Shown in pieces: positions 1-9,369 of a DNA stretch of 64,000 nt. This DNA comes from Prado023 sp963706875 (GTDB lineage Bacteria > Actinomycetota > Actinomycetes > S36-B12 > CAIYMF01), in assembly GCA_963706875.1 (NCBI GenBank), contig CAVPNW010000016.1:1-64000 (forward strand). The letters are read 5' to 3'. The notes below the pieces were generated by a model that was not told where the DNA came from, ran no database searches, and worked only from the letters and a program-made list of their open reading frames with translations. Numbering within the stretch: position 1 is the first letter of the stretch; each line of letters opens with the position of its first letter. Position numbers and translations under genes: made by a program.

Positions 1-507
1 GTGGCGTCGGGCATGTCCGGGCTGCCGGCCTCGGCTCGGGCAGCGGCCACCAGTTGCGCGGTGCGGGCCGCGGTGCCCGAGGGCGCATCCGCCTTGCGTG
101 GGTGGTGCAGCTCCACGATCTCGACGGACTCGAAGTGCGGCGCAGCCGCGGCGGCGAAGCGCATCATCAGCACGGCAGCGATCCCGAAGTTCGGCGCGAT
201 CACCGCACCCGTGCCCGGGGACGCGTCCAGCCAGGCCCGAACCTGGTCCAGCCGCGTTGCGTCGAATCCGGTGGTGCCCACGACCGGATGGATCCCCGCA
301 CCGATCAGGAACTCGAGGTTGCCCATCACCGACTCGGGATGCGTGAAGTCGACGGCCACCTGGGCACCCGGCCGTGACCAACTCCTGGAGGTCGTCGCCG
401 ACGTCGAGGCTGGCCACCAGCTCGAGGTCGGGGGCGTCGTCGACCGCCCTGACCACCTCGGACCCCATGCGCCCCCGCGCACCCAGCACACCCACTCGAA
501 TCGTCAC
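1..507 (-). CDS. dapB: 4-hydroxy-tetrahydrodipicolinate reductase, partial, one frameshift
   Basis: Cytosolic NAD(P)H-dependent reductase of the lysine and diaminopimelate pathway that feeds peptidoglycan. The GTG start is followed at residues 5-14 by GVLGARGRMG, the GxxGRMG dinucleotide-binding signature of DapB. Further on, DFTHPESV, GTTGF and HHPRKADAPSGTA (the substrate and catalytic motif) are readable, but only after a frame change near 368-373, where a GGG run seems to hold one G too many (VTAG then continues AQVAVDFTHP). The 3' end lies outside the window, so only about 170 residues are visible. It follows the M16 peptidase on the same strand, the usual actinobacterial order. An indel in this normally essential gene is more likely a sequence error than real loss. 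Confidence 0.9.
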   Translation of the reverse strand, partial: MTIRVGVLGARGRMGSEVVRAVDDAPDLELVASLDVGDDLQELVTAGCPGGRRLHASRVGDGQPRVPDRCGDPSGRGHHRIRRNAAGPGSGLAGRVPGHGCGDRAELRDRCRADDALRRRGCAALRVRRDRGAAPPTQGGCALGHRGPHRATGGRCPSRGRQPGHARRH

Positions 508-882
508 CCCAGGATTGTCCCACCAGGGACGCGCGACGCCGCCCACCCCGCAGTCCCGGCCGCGCAGTGCCGCGTGGTGATCCCGCTCCTGCTGCGGCGC
601 ATCGGTGTCGGATGCAGGTCACCGCCGAACACCGTAGCATCGTGGGCGGGACACTCGGCGCGAACCGGGCACCCACGCCGGTCCGGACGTGCAGCCGGTA
701 TCGGCGCACGCGAAATCGCCCTTTGAGGCGGGTCAGATCCCCTCTCACGAGGCACGCACTCGAAACTCCGTTAGCCGCCCTGGCAGGCCGCTAACGGGAG
801 GTTTCGTGTGCGTCGGCGCGATTGCGCTGGCACGTGACGGGCGGTTCTGTGCGCGGAGTCGAGTGCGCCGGCGCCGCCCGGA
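508..882. other. Intergenic stretch between M16 peptidase and dapB
   Basis: About 375 bases without a convincing gene. Open frames exist on both strands, but none resembles a known protein and none has a clear ribosome binding site. The only structure I see is the hairpin at 768-797, listed separately. A dapB promoter would be expected on the minus strand here, but I cannot point to a convincing -35/-10 pair. Confidence 0.5.
768..797 (-). terminator. Hairpin downstream of M16 peptidase gene
   Basis: Perfect 8-bp inverted repeat (CCGTTAGC / GCTAACGG) around a loop that itself contains CCTG-G-CAGG. It lies about 85 bases past the stop of the M16 gene and 260 bases before dapB. No T-run follows on either strand, so it could be a terminator of the GC-rich type, a processing site or an operator. 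Confidence 0.4.
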
Positions 883-2241
883 TCAGCCCAGGGAGAACTG
901 GCGGGACTCCTCGAAGGGGCCGATCACGGTCAGGGACTTGGGGGCCGACAGGATCGCGGCGGCCTCCCGCGCGATGTCCTCGAGGGTGACGGCGTCGATG
1001 CGGGCCAGCAGGCCGTCGATGCTGGGCAGGTCCCCGGTGGACAGGTCGGCGCTGCCGATGCGGCTCATCCGGGAGCCCGAGTCCTCGAGGCCGAGCACGA
1101 TGGAGCCCTTGGTCTGGCCCTTGCCGCGCTCAAGCTCCTCGGGCGTGAGGCCGTTGCGGGCCACCTCGTCGAGGCCGGCGATGGTGAGCTCGAGGACCTG
1201 GTCGACCTTGGCCGGCAGGCAGCCGGCGTAGGCCCCGAAGAGGCCGGCGTCGGAGTAGCCGGTGCTGAACGCGTACACCGAGTACGCCAGGCCGCGGCGC
1301 TCGCGGATCTCCTGGAACAGCCGCGAGGACATGCCCCCGCCGAGGGCCGTGCTCAGGATGTTCAGGGTGTAGCGGCGGCTGTCGGCGCGGGCCACGCCGG
1401 GCACGCCGACGACCAGGTGGGCCTGCTCGGTCGGGCGGGAGACGACCCGCACGCCGGCGGTGGTCGCCACCTCCAGGCCGCCGCGGCGTGCGGGCAGCGG
1501 CCGGACGGAGGGATCCCCCAACGCCCCGGCGGACCGGAACGCCTCGGTGACCAGGCGCACGACCTCGTCGTGGTCCACCGCACCGGCAGCCGAGACGACC
1601 ATCGCGTGCGGCTTGTAGCGCTCGCCGTAGAACGAGGCGATCGCGTCCCGGGTGATGCCGGCGATGGTGTCGTGGGTGCCCAGGATCGAGCGTCCGAGGT
1701 CGGTGTCGCCGTACATCCCGAGCATGAACTCGTCGTGGACGAGGTCCGAGGGATCGTCGTCGCGCATGGCGATCTCCTCGAGGATCACCCCGCGCTCGGC
1801 GTCGACGTCCTCGGCGCGCAGCAGAGCGGAGGTGACGATGTCGCTGATCACGTCGATGGCCAGCGGGAGGTCGCGGTCGAGCACCCGGGCGTAGAAGCAG
1901 GTGTGCTCCTTGGAGGTGAACGCGTTCATCTCCCCGCCGACGGCGTCGAGCAGCGAGGAGATCTCGATGGCCTCACGCCGGCGGGTGCCCTTGAACAGCA
2001 GGTGCTCGAGGTAGTGCGCCGAGCCCATCTGGGCGTGCGACTCGTCGCGCGAGCCGACCCCCACCCAGATCCCGAACGCGGCCGAGCGGACGCCCGGCAC
2101 GTGCTCGGTGATGATCCGCAGGCCCCCGGGCAGGACGGTCCGGCGGACCAGTCCCCCCTGGTCGGGGGTCAGCAGGGTGACGGTGGAGCCCGGCTCCTGG
2201 TCAGGGTCGATCGACCAGGAGCCGGGCATCGCTGCCGTCAT
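883..2241 (-). CDS. M16 family zinc metallopeptidase (insulinase/processing peptidase-like)
   Basis: Predicted zinc-dependent endopeptidase of 452 residues. The inverted zinc motif HxxEH is at residues 76-80 (HYLEH), and the third ligand is expected in ERGVILEEI near residue 155. The C-terminal half holds the conserved RERRGLAYSVYAF stretch, so both homologous M16 domains are present and the length is normal. No signal peptide is visible, so it is probably cytoplasmic. It starts 60 bases after pnp, on the same strand, in the conserved rpsO-pnp-M16-dapB order. The substrate is unknown. An ATG at codon 5 is an alternative start. Confidence 0.9.
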   Translation of the reverse strand: MTAAMPGSWSIDPDQEPGSTVTLLTPDQGGLVRRTVLPGGLRIITEHVPGVRSAAFGIWVGVGSRDESHAQMGSAHYLEHLLFKGTRRREAIEISSLLDAVGGEMNAFTSKEHTCFYARVLDRDLPLAIDVISDIVTSALLRAEDVDAERGVILEEIAMRDDDPSDLVHDEFMLGMYGDTDLGRSILGTHDTIAGITRDAIASFYGERYKPHAMVVSAAGAVDHDEVVRLVTEAFRSAGALGDPSVRPLPARRGGLEVATTAGVRVVSRPTEQAHLVVGVPGVARADSRRYTLNILSTALGGGMSSRLFQEIRERRGLAYSVYAFSTGYSDAGLFGAYAGCLPAKVDQVLELTIAGLDEVARNGLTPEELERGKGQTKGSIVLGLEDSGSRMSRIGSADLSTGDLPSIDGLLARIDAVTLEDIAREAAAILSAPKSLTVIGPFEESRQFSLG

Positions 2242-2301
2242 GCGGGTCAGGCCTCGCCCTCGCCGGCGGCCTGCTCGTCGGAGGAACCCTCGGAGGGGGC
2301 G

Positions 2302-4505
2302 TCAGCCGAACCTCGCCCGGGGGTCCTCGATGACCGGCTGCAGCGACAGCTTGCCGCGGGAGTCGACCTCCTTGATCTCGACCAGGAGCTTCTGGCCGAC
2401 CTGGACGACGTCCTCGACGTTGGTGATGCGGCCCTTCTCGGGGGCCAGCTTCTTCAGCTCGCTGATGTGCAGCAGGCCGTCCTTGCCGGGCAGCAGCGAG
2501 ATGAACGCGCCGAAGGTCGTGGTCTTGACCACGGTGCCCAGGTAGCGCTCGCCGACCTCGGGCATCTGCGGGTTGGCGATGGCGTTGATCATCGTGCGCG
2601 CGGCCTCGGCCGACTCGCCGTTGGTGGCACCGATGTAGATGGTGCCGTCGTCGGTGATGGTGATGTCGGCGCCGGTCTCGTCCTGGATGGTGTTGATCAT
2701 CTTGCCCTTGGGCCCGATCACCTCGCCGATCTTGTCGACCGGGATGTTGACCGTGATGATCCGCGGGGCCAGGACGCTCATCTCGTCGGGGACGTCGATG
2801 GCCTCGGCCATGACCTCGAGGATCGCCAGGCGGGCGTCGCGGGCCTGCGTCAGGGCACCGGCGAGCACCGAGGCGGGGATGCCGTCGAGCTTGGTGTCCA
2901 GCTGCAGGGCGGTCACGAAGTCCTTGGTGCCGGCGACCTTGAAGTCCATGTCGCCGAACGCGTCCTCGGCGCCGAGGATGTCGGTGAGCGCCACGTAGCG
3001 GGTCTCGCCGTCGACCTCGTCGGAGACCAGGCCCATCGCGATGCCCGCGACCGGGAACTTCAGCGGCACACCGGCGTTGAGCAGCGACAGCGTCGAGGCG
3101 CAGACCGAGCCCATCGAGGTGGAGCCGTTGGAGCCCAGGGCCTCGGAGACCTGCCGGATGGCGTAGGGGAACTCCTCCTTGCTGGGCAGCACGGGCAGCA
3201 GCGCCCGCTCGGCCAGCGCGCCGTGGCCGATCTCGCGGCGCTTGGGCGAACCCACGCGGCCGGTCTCGCCGGTGCTGTAGGGCGGGAAGTTGTAGTTGTG
3301 CATGTAGCGCTTGCGCGTCTCGGGCGAGAGCGTGTCGAGCTGCTGCTCCATCTTGAGCATGTTCAGCGTGGTGACGCCCATGATCTGGGTCTCGCCACGC
3401 TCGAACAGCGCCGAGCCGTGCGCCCGCGGGACGACCTCGACCTCGGCCGACAGCGGACGGATGTCCGTCAGGCCACGGCCGTCGATGCGGACCTGGTCGC
3501 GCAGGATGCGCTGGCGGACCAGCTTCTTGGTCACCGAGCGGAACGCTGCGCTGACCTCCTTGTCGCGACCGGCGAACTGCTCGGCGAGGCGCTCGGCGGC
3601 CAGGCCCTTGACCCGGTCGGTCTCGGCCTCGCGCTGCTGCTTGTCGGCGATCGACCAGGGCTGCGGCCAGCTCGTCGCTGATCGCGGCCTCGACGGCGTC
3701 GTAGGCGTCGGGCTGGTAGTCGAGGAACACCGGGAACTCCACGGTCTCCTTGGCGGCCTTGGCGGCCAGCGCGGACTGCGCGTCGCAGAGGATCCGGATG
3801 AAGCCCTTGGCGGCCTCGAGGCCCTCGGCGACGACCTGCTCGGTCGGGGCCTTGGCTCCCCCGGCGACGAGCTCGACGGTGTTGGACGGTGGCCTCGGCC
3901 TCGACCATCATGACGGCGACGTCGTCACCGGCGATGCGCCCGGCGACGACCATGTCGAACACCGCACCCTCGAGCTGCTCGTGGGTCGGGAAGGCCACCC
4001 ACTGGCCGCGGATGAGGGCGACGCGGGTGGCGCCGATCGGGCCGGAGAACGGCAGGCCGGAGAGCTGGGTCGACATCGACGCGGCGTTGATCGCCACGAC
4101 GTCGTAGAGGTGCGCGGGGTTCAGGCTCATCACCGTGATGACGACCTGGACCTCGTTGCGCAGGCCCTTGACGAACGTGGGGCGCAGCGGGCGGTCGATC
4201 AGGCGGCAGGTGAGGATCGCGTCCTCGCTGGGCCGGCCCTCGCGGCGGAAGAACGAGCCGGGGATGCGCCCGGCGGCGTACATCCGCTCCTCGACGTCGA
4301 TCGTCAGGGGGAAGAAGTCGAACTGGTCCTTGGGGTGCTTGCCGGCCGTGGTGGCCGACAGGAGCATGGTGTCCTCGTCGAGGTAGGCCACGGCGGAGCC
4401 GGCGGCCTGGCGGGCGAGGCGCCCGGTCTCGAAGCGGATGGTGCGGGTGCCGTAGGCGCCGTTGTCGATGACAGCCTCGGACGAGTGGATCTCGGGACCC
4501 TCCAC
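2302..4505 (-). CDS. pnp: Polyribonucleotide nucleotidyltransferase (PNPase), two frameshifts
   Basis: 3'-5' phosphorolytic exoribonuclease of the RNA degradation machinery. The GTG start is set by the strong AAGGAGGG upstream and gives about 734 residues, normal for PNPase. The N-terminal RNase PH domain begins EIHSSEAVIDNGAYGTRTI and includes FFPLTIDVEERMYAAGRIPG; the second begins RILRDQVRIDGRG. The C-terminus carries a KH domain (IGPKGKMINTIQDETGA) and an S1 domain (GERYLGTVVKTTTFGAFISL). The frame breaks near 3883 (one extra G) and near 3655 (one extra base in ACCAGGG); removing them restores VEAEATVNTVELVAGG and AALSIADKQQREAETDRV. With rpsO upstream this is the classic rpsO-pnp pair. 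Confidence 0.93.
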
Positions 4506-4760
4506 GGGTGCCCTCCTTGTGTGTTGGGAGGGTCGGCGCCGGTGCGGGTCTTGGATAGAAGTCCGCGGCAACGCGGGCGGGGTCGACGTCGTGTCGTGCC
4601 CCTCGGCTCGTTCCGGGGACCACCACCGCAAGACCATGCGTGGGGCCGGACCCTCAGTGTTGTGTTGTGTCGTGCGGGAAGTGCGGGGTGCCGCGCGCCG
4701 GGGCGGGCTCGAGGAGGCCCAGCAGGGCCGGCGCGACGGCGCGAGCAGGTGGCGCAAGCG

Positions 4761-4794
4761 CCAGGAGCGGCACCCGTGGGGGTACCGCTCCTGG
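4761..4794 (-). terminator. rpsO-pnp intercistronic hairpin
   Basis: Just past the rpsO stop codon, the arms CCAGGAGCGG and CCGCTCCTGG pair perfectly. The stem can extend inward by about five more pairs, including one G-U, leaving a tiny loop. No T-run follows. It sits where other bacteria have the rpsO terminator or the RNase-processed leader of pnp, so it may partly terminate or mark a processing site. About 255 further bases before pnp hold no gene. Confidence 0.65.
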
Positions 4795-4799
4795 GAGTG

Positions 4800-5069
4800 C
4801 TAGCGCCGGATGCCGAGGCGCTCGATGAGCGCGCGGTACCGCTCGATGTCGGTGGCCTGCAGGTACTTGAGCAGGCGGCGACGCTGGCCGACCAGCAGCA
4901 GCAGGCCGCGCCGGCTGTGGTGGTCGTGCTTGTGGGTCTTCAGGTGCTCGGTCAGGTCGGAGATGCGCTTGCTCAGCAGTGCGATCTGGACCTCGGGGCT
5001 GCCGGTGTCGCCCTCTTTGGTTCCGTACTCGGCGATGATGGACTTCTTGGTGTCCGTGTCAAGAGACAT
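4800..5069 (-). CDS. rpsO: 30S ribosomal protein S15
   Basis: Primary 16S rRNA-binding protein of the 30S platform, 89 residues, the standard length. Family hallmarks are GDTGSPEVQIALLSKRI near residue 20, HKHDHHSRRGLLLLVGQRRR in the middle and YLQATDIERYRALIERLGIRR at the C-terminus. The ATG is preceded by GAGAGGAATG about 12 bases upstream. It lies between ribF and pnp, with a strong hairpin right after the stop codon, and is intact although pnp is frameshifted. Confidence 0.97.
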   Translation of the reverse strand: MSLDTDTKKSIIAEYGTKEGDTGSPEVQIALLSKRISDLTEHLKTHKHDHHSRRGLLLLVGQRRRLLKYLQATDIERYRALIERLGIRR

Positions 5070-5416
5070 GGGTGTCTGTGCATTCCTCTCGGGCGCGTGG
5101 ATCACCAGCGGCCTGATGCCTGGCTGGTTCGAGTCGCGGTCAGCGGGGCGCCCGCCCCGATGGCCGTCACCCACAGGGTACCAGAGGGGGCATGTGGCCT
5201 CCATCCCGCGAGTACGAGTACTGACTCACACCGCGTGACGGAGTCCCCATCAGTGTCCCCCGATCGGACCTAGGAAACAGGGCCTGCCATCACATAGCGT
5301 CGCTGTTCAGCGAGCAACACGTGCCCGCGATGCGCGTACCATCCGTTGTGGACGCGACGTGTAGGAACCATCGAGGACTGAGACCATGAGGCGGACTGCT
5401 TTGATTCAATCCACGC
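5070..5416. other. Upstream region of rpsO and of the surface-protein locus
   Basis: About 350 bases with no convincing gene. Promoters for rpsO (minus) and the surface protein (plus) must lie here. A TACCCT hexamer on the minus strand at 5175-5180 is a possible -10 for rpsO, which would give a leader of about 100 nt. No matching -35 is apparent. A GGTTCGAGTC stretch near 5128 resembles a tRNA T-loop but has no matching stem. Confidence 0.35.
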
Positions 5417-7549
5417 ATGTCCATCGACCCCTGACTGGCGGCTCGCCGCGTTGACGGCTGCGGCCCTACTCGTAGGCAGGCGTCGCCCTGCCGGCTATGG
5501 CCGAGGAGACCAGCCCCGAACGACCAATCGGTTGCGGCTGTCCGGCGTCGGTGTCAGACCTCGTCGACCCGGCAGACCAGGGTTCACCGTCGGACCTCGA
5601 AGCCCAGGTGCAGCCCGCCGATCCATCGGCCGATACCGCCGCCCAGGGCGAACCCGCGGAACAGCCGTCGGACCCCGCGGAGGATCAACCCGCCGCGACC
5701 GACACCGAAGCTGGTGGCGATCGGTGACGCGCTGGAGGCAGAGTCCGCCGATGTCGAGGGTGATACGCACCGTGAGCCCGAGATCCAGACCCCGGCTCCC
5801 CGAGCGGCCGACCCCAAGCCGAGACGCCGGCCGGGCCATCGCGCCCGCGGGTGATTCGGTCCAGTGCACCGGATACCTCGGTCTTCCAGGACGATATGGG
5901 GTGCGGAGAGCTGGTCGTCACCAAGGTGGACTCCACTGATGGCTCCGCGCTCTCCGGCGCGACCTTCCAGCTCTGGATGGACCATGCCCCGTTCGGGACC
6001 CTTGGCCCGGAGGACACCGATGGAAGGCGACGCAGCGACGACGACCGCGCCCTCCGGCACCGCCATCGTGGTCTGGGTTGGTGGCTGGCGCCTACCTCGT
6101 GGAGGAGGTGTCGCCGCCTGACGGGTACAGGCTCAGTGGAACCGCGGTACAGGCATTCGAGATCTTGGCGAGCAGTCGAGCAGCGGCGGGGACCCCGAGT
6201 ACCAGTTGGTGACCCTGACATTCACAAACGATCGCATCCCTGGCGAGATCAAGGTCATGAAGGTCGACGACGTCGGCACCAAGCTCGCTGGCGTGACGTT
6301 CGAGCTCTTCGCCGACAGGAACGCGAACAACGTGATCGACAAGGGCGAGTCACTGGGTCAGAAGAAGACCGGCAGCGACGGCAATCCCCTGACATGGGGG
6401 GGCCTGCCCTGGGGCACCGACTACAAGGTGTTGGAGGTCTCATCCCCCGCCGGGTACACCCCCAAGGGCGGACACGCTCACGGGCCCCTACGTGATCGAT
6501 CGGGGCAAGTCCGTGACCGTCACACGCGTCAACAACCGGATCGACATCCCGACGTTGGACAAGACGTCGGAACCTGGCCGAGCCCCAGGCAGTCGAGACC
6601 GGACAGCCCATCAGCTACACGATCACCGTCAGGAACGAGGGCGCGCTCCCACTGACCAACCAGACGCTGGTCGACGTACTGCCAGCCGGCGTACGCACTG
6701 GAACTGGCGACGGTCAAGCCGAGCAGGCGACACCTCGGCCCCGGGGAGGATCACCTGGAAGTTCGATCTGGGCGCCTTCTCAGCCCTCAGCTTCACCTAT
6801 ACGGCGAAAGTGACCGCAGGCTACGGCTCGCCAAACTGGTGAACACCGCCACATGGGTGGAGAAGAACCTCACGGACAAGACCGAACATCCGCTCAAGGC
6901 GATCTCGATCTCAGCCACATCCTTCTGTGTCAACGATGCCCCGTACTACTCGTTGCGCGTTGACTCCCAGAACCTGGTTGACCGGAACGCGGCGATCGAG
7001 GTCCGGTGGTACCAGGCCAATGCCCAGGGACAGCCGATCAACGCGAGCGGGCAGCCGACGACGGACCCCGCCCAATACGTCCCCGCCTACGATCCCGCAA
7101 CACCTGCAGCGACCCCCTATGTCGACAGCCATCGCCTCACCAATGGCGCCTTCGGCATCCAGGCCCTCTGGAAGGGTGCCGCGGTGGACGCTCAGGGTCA
7201 TGCGACCGCCTGGCCCGGCTGGATCCTGAAGTCGCCCGGCGTCTGGAAGCAGGTTGACAGCGGCGGCGTCCGGCCCGGCATGTTCGCTGTGGTCACTGTG
7301 AATCCGTCCGCCCAGACGGCGGCGCTCTACCCGCCGGCCGCCTCAGGCTGCGCCGATCCGCCAGCCAGCGTCGTGGTTGTCGACGACGACGCGGCCGTCG
7401 ACAACCAGGCTGACGGGACCACCAGCCCCACCGCGGAGTTGGCTGCCACAGGAGCCGCTGACTCGGGTAGCGTCGGGTTTGCAGGGCTGCTGGCGATACT
7501 GACAGGTGGGTTCATCGTGGCCCTCGGACGCCGCCGGCGCGAGCAGTGA
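5417..7549 (+). pseudogene. Sortase-anchored surface protein with SpaA-like and DUF11-like domains, multiply frameshifted
   Basis: Cell-wall adhesin-like protein readable only by switching frames at least six times. Removing one C near 5428-5431 gives MSIDPDWRLAALTAAALL; removing an A near 5479 completes a Sec signal peptide ending ALPAMA. An acidic Pro/Ala-rich linker follows. A first SpaA/prealbumin-like domain begins GELVVTKVDSTDGSALSGA (about 5893) and ends YLVEEVSPPDGY; a second begins GEIKVMKVDDVGTKLAGVT (about 6245). A DUF11-like repeat (QPISYTITVRNEGALPLTN) lies near 6610. The last 236 residues are in one frame and end with LAATG (7439-7453), a hydrophobic helix and RRRREQ, the arrangement expected for class E sortase substrates. 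It may be a decayed gene or a badly sequenced intact one. Confidence 0.75.
7439..7549 (+). other. LAxTG cell-wall sorting signal
   Basis: LAATG is followed by about 20 hydrophobic residues (VGFAGLLAILTGGFIVAL) and a basic GRRRREQ tail. LAxTG is the motif reported for actinobacterial class E sortases. No sortase gene is visible in this window. Confidence 0.75.
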
Positions 7550-7595
7550 TGGCGGGACGCTGCTGGGTGGAGACCTGCAGCGCCTGACATGGCTC

Positions 7596-7631
7596 AGGTG
7601 CCCGGCCCTGGACCTCCGGGGCCGGGCACCT
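7596..7631 (+). terminator. Strong hairpin after surface-protein gene
   Basis: A 13-bp perfect inverted repeat (AGGTGCCCGGCCC / GGGCCGGGCACCT) with a 10-base loop starts 47 bases after the surface-protein stop. No T-run follows, as is common in high-GC terminators. It separates this gene from the CAP gene downstream. Confidence 0.75.
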
Positions 7632-7727
7632 CGTGTGTGTACGGCTACGCCGTTCGAGGGCCCGCCGAATGGGCGAACTCGGTCCCAGGCACTGCATTCC
7701 TGGTCCCGTTACCCCGATCTTTGTCTC

Positions 7728-8297
7728 ATGAGTACCAGAGAGACTCGGTGCGCGAGGAGTCTGGCGGCCGCGCTGGCCGCCGCATGCATGACGCTCGCCG
7801 GGTTGCCAGCGGTCACCGCTGCGCCCGTGACCGCTGGCACGCGTGCGGTTCACGTCGTCACCGGAGCGGAACAGGACGGGTTCGAGGCCGAGGTGCTCCG
7901 GCTCACCAACGACGCCCGCAGCAAGTCGCGCAAGTGCGGCGGGAAGAAGATGAAGCGGGTGCGCCCCCTCGGCTGGAGCGAGGTCCTGGCTGCCACGGCC
8001 GACGCGCACAGCTCCGACATGGCCACCGCTGACTACTTCTCGCACTACACGCCGTCCGGCGCCTCGCCGTTTGATCGGATGCGGGCCGCCGGCTACAGCT
8101 ACCGCGCCGCCGGTGAGAACATCGCAGCCGGGCGCAGCCTCGCCGATCCGGCGGCGGTGGTGCGTGCGTGGCTCAAGAGCCCCGGGCACTGCAGGGTGAT
8201 CATGAATGGCAAGTACAAGGAGCTCGGCGTCGGACGCGTCGAGGGGTCAGGCAAGTGGGGCGTCTACTGGACCCAGAACTTCGGCACCCACAAGTAG
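7728..8297 (+). CDS. Secreted CAP-domain (SCP/PR1-like) protein
   Basis: 189-residue exported protein. The N-terminus MSTRETRCARSLAAALAAACM, followed by LAGLPAVTAAPVTA, is a Sec signal peptide. The CAP domain fills the rest: LRLTNDARSK, a central HSSDMATADYFSHYTPSG, GENIAAG, and the C-terminal motif SPGHCRVIMNGKYKELGVG. The family's conserved His and Glu positions are present (SHYT and AAGENIA). Bacterial CAP proteins are extracellular; their biochemical role is mostly unknown. It stands alone after the surface-protein terminator and converges on ribF. An upstream in-frame extension exists but would bury the signal peptide, so I chose this ATG. Confidence 0.88.
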   Translation: MSTRETRCARSLAAALAAACMTLAGLPAVTAAPVTAGTRAVHVVTGAEQDGFEAEVLRLTNDARSKSRKCGGKKMKRVRPLGWSEVLAATADAHSSDMATADYFSHYTPSGASPFDRMRAAGYSYRAAGENIAAGRSLADPAAVVRAWLKSPGHCRVIMNGKYKELGVGRVEGSGKWGVYWTQNFGTHK

Positions 8298-8333
8298 GTC
8301 CGACCTGTCGGCCCACGACGTCAGTGCCGGGGC

Positions 8334-9305
8334 TCAGCGCAGGAGCATAGCGCGAGCCTGCTCCACATCGTCAGCCATCTGGTCGACGAGGTCATCGACC
8401 GAGTCGAAGCGCGCCATGGCCCGGATCCGCTCCACGAACTCGATGTCCGCCCATTGGCCGTACACGTCGTAGCCCTCCGGGGCGTCGAGGACGAACGCCT
8501 CGACCCGCCGCGTCTCGCCGTCGAACGTGGGGTTGGTCCCCACCGAGATGGCCGCCGGCCTCCAGACCTCCGGCTCGCCCTCCACCCGGAAGCGTCCGGC
8601 GTACACCCCGTCCCCGGGCACGGCCATCGAGTCGGCCACATCAACGTTCGCCGTCGGGTAGCCGAGCTCCCGACCGCGATGGTCGCCGTGCACGACCAGT
8701 CCGGACACACGGTGCGCCCGACCCAGGGCCGCCGCTGCGCCCGCAACGTCGCCGGCTGCCACCAGGGCCCGGATCTCGGTCGAGGAGACCGCCACGGGCT
8801 CGTCAGGCCCCTCGGAGGCCGTCCCAGGGGCTCCCAGCGGCTCGAGGTCGACGACCGTGACGTCGAACCCCAGCTCGCGGCCCAACTCGGTCAGGAGGGC
8901 GACATCACCGGCGGCCCGATGCCCGAACCGGAAGTTGCGCCCCACCACGACATGCCGCGCGTTCAGGGTGTCGGCCAGCACCCGTGAGGCGAACCGCTCC
9001 GCCGACTCGGACGCCAGCTCGGGGGTGAACTGGATGACCAGCACGCCGCCGATCCCCTCCGCCTCGAAGATCTCGAACCGGTGGGCCATGGACGTGAGCA
9101 GGGGCGGGGCCATGTCGGGCCGGATCACCGACAGCGGGTGCGGGTCGAAGGTGACCGCCACCGGGAGCAGTCCATCGGTCGCCTCCGCCACCGCGCGGTC
9201 CAACAGGATCCGGTGCCCGCGGTGAACTCCGTCGAACGCTCCGATGGTGACGGAGGTGGGCGGGAGGTCGGTGGGGACCTCGTCGCACCCGCGCCACACA
9301 TGCAT
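8334..9305 (-). CDS. ribF: Bifunctional riboflavin kinase / FAD synthetase
   Basis: Converts riboflavin to FMN and then FAD. 323 residues, normal length. The N-terminal FAD synthetase domain has the nucleotidyl-transfer motif GAFDGVHRGH at residues 22-31 and STEIRALVAAGDV; the C-terminal riboflavin kinase domain has GRELGYPTANV and the AISVGTNPTF strand. The ATG beginning MHVWRG is preferred over an in-frame ATG ten codons upstream because family members start this way. It belongs to the truB-ribF-rpsO series, but two unrelated genes sit between it and truB. It is transcribed away from the aminopeptidase P gene, with 64 bases between the starts. Confidence 0.95.
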   Translation of the reverse strand: MHVWRGCDEVPTDLPPTSVTIGAFDGVHRGHRILLDRAVAEATDGLLPVAVTFDPHPLSVIRPDMAPPLLTSMAHRFEIFEAEGIGGVLVIQFTPELASESAERFASRVLADTLNARHVVVGRNFRFGHRAAGDVALLTELGRELGFDVTVVDLEPLGAPGTASEGPDEPVAVSSTEIRALVAAGDVAGAAAALGRAHRVSGLVVHGDHRGRELGYPTANVDVADSMAVPGDGVYAGRFRVEGEPEVWRPAAISVGTNPTFDGETRRVEAFVLDAPEGYDVYGQWADIEFVERIRAMARFDSVDDLVDQMADDVEQARAMLLR

Positions 9306-9355
9306 GGCCCTACCCTGCCATGTCGGCTCAATCATCGCGGAATCCCGCCGAGGCC

Positions 9356-9361
9356 TACACT
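9356..9361 (+). promoter_or_regulatory. -10 element TACACT, candidate leaderless start
   Basis: TACACT ends 8 nt before the ATG of the aminopeptidase P gene, and no Shine-Dalgarno sequence fits between, so transcription probably starts at or next to the start codon. Confidence 0.5.
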
Positions 9362-9369
9362 CCTCAGGC

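Noticed and set aside
1417..3681. A 754-residue plus-strand open frame
   Set aside because: Antisense to the M16 peptidase and pnp genes, with repetitive Gly/Val/Asp-rich composition and no recognisable domain.
5120..5140. GGTTCGAGTC, a tRNA T-loop look-alike
   Set aside because: The five bases before and after the loop do not pair, and no acceptor or anticodon stem is found around it.
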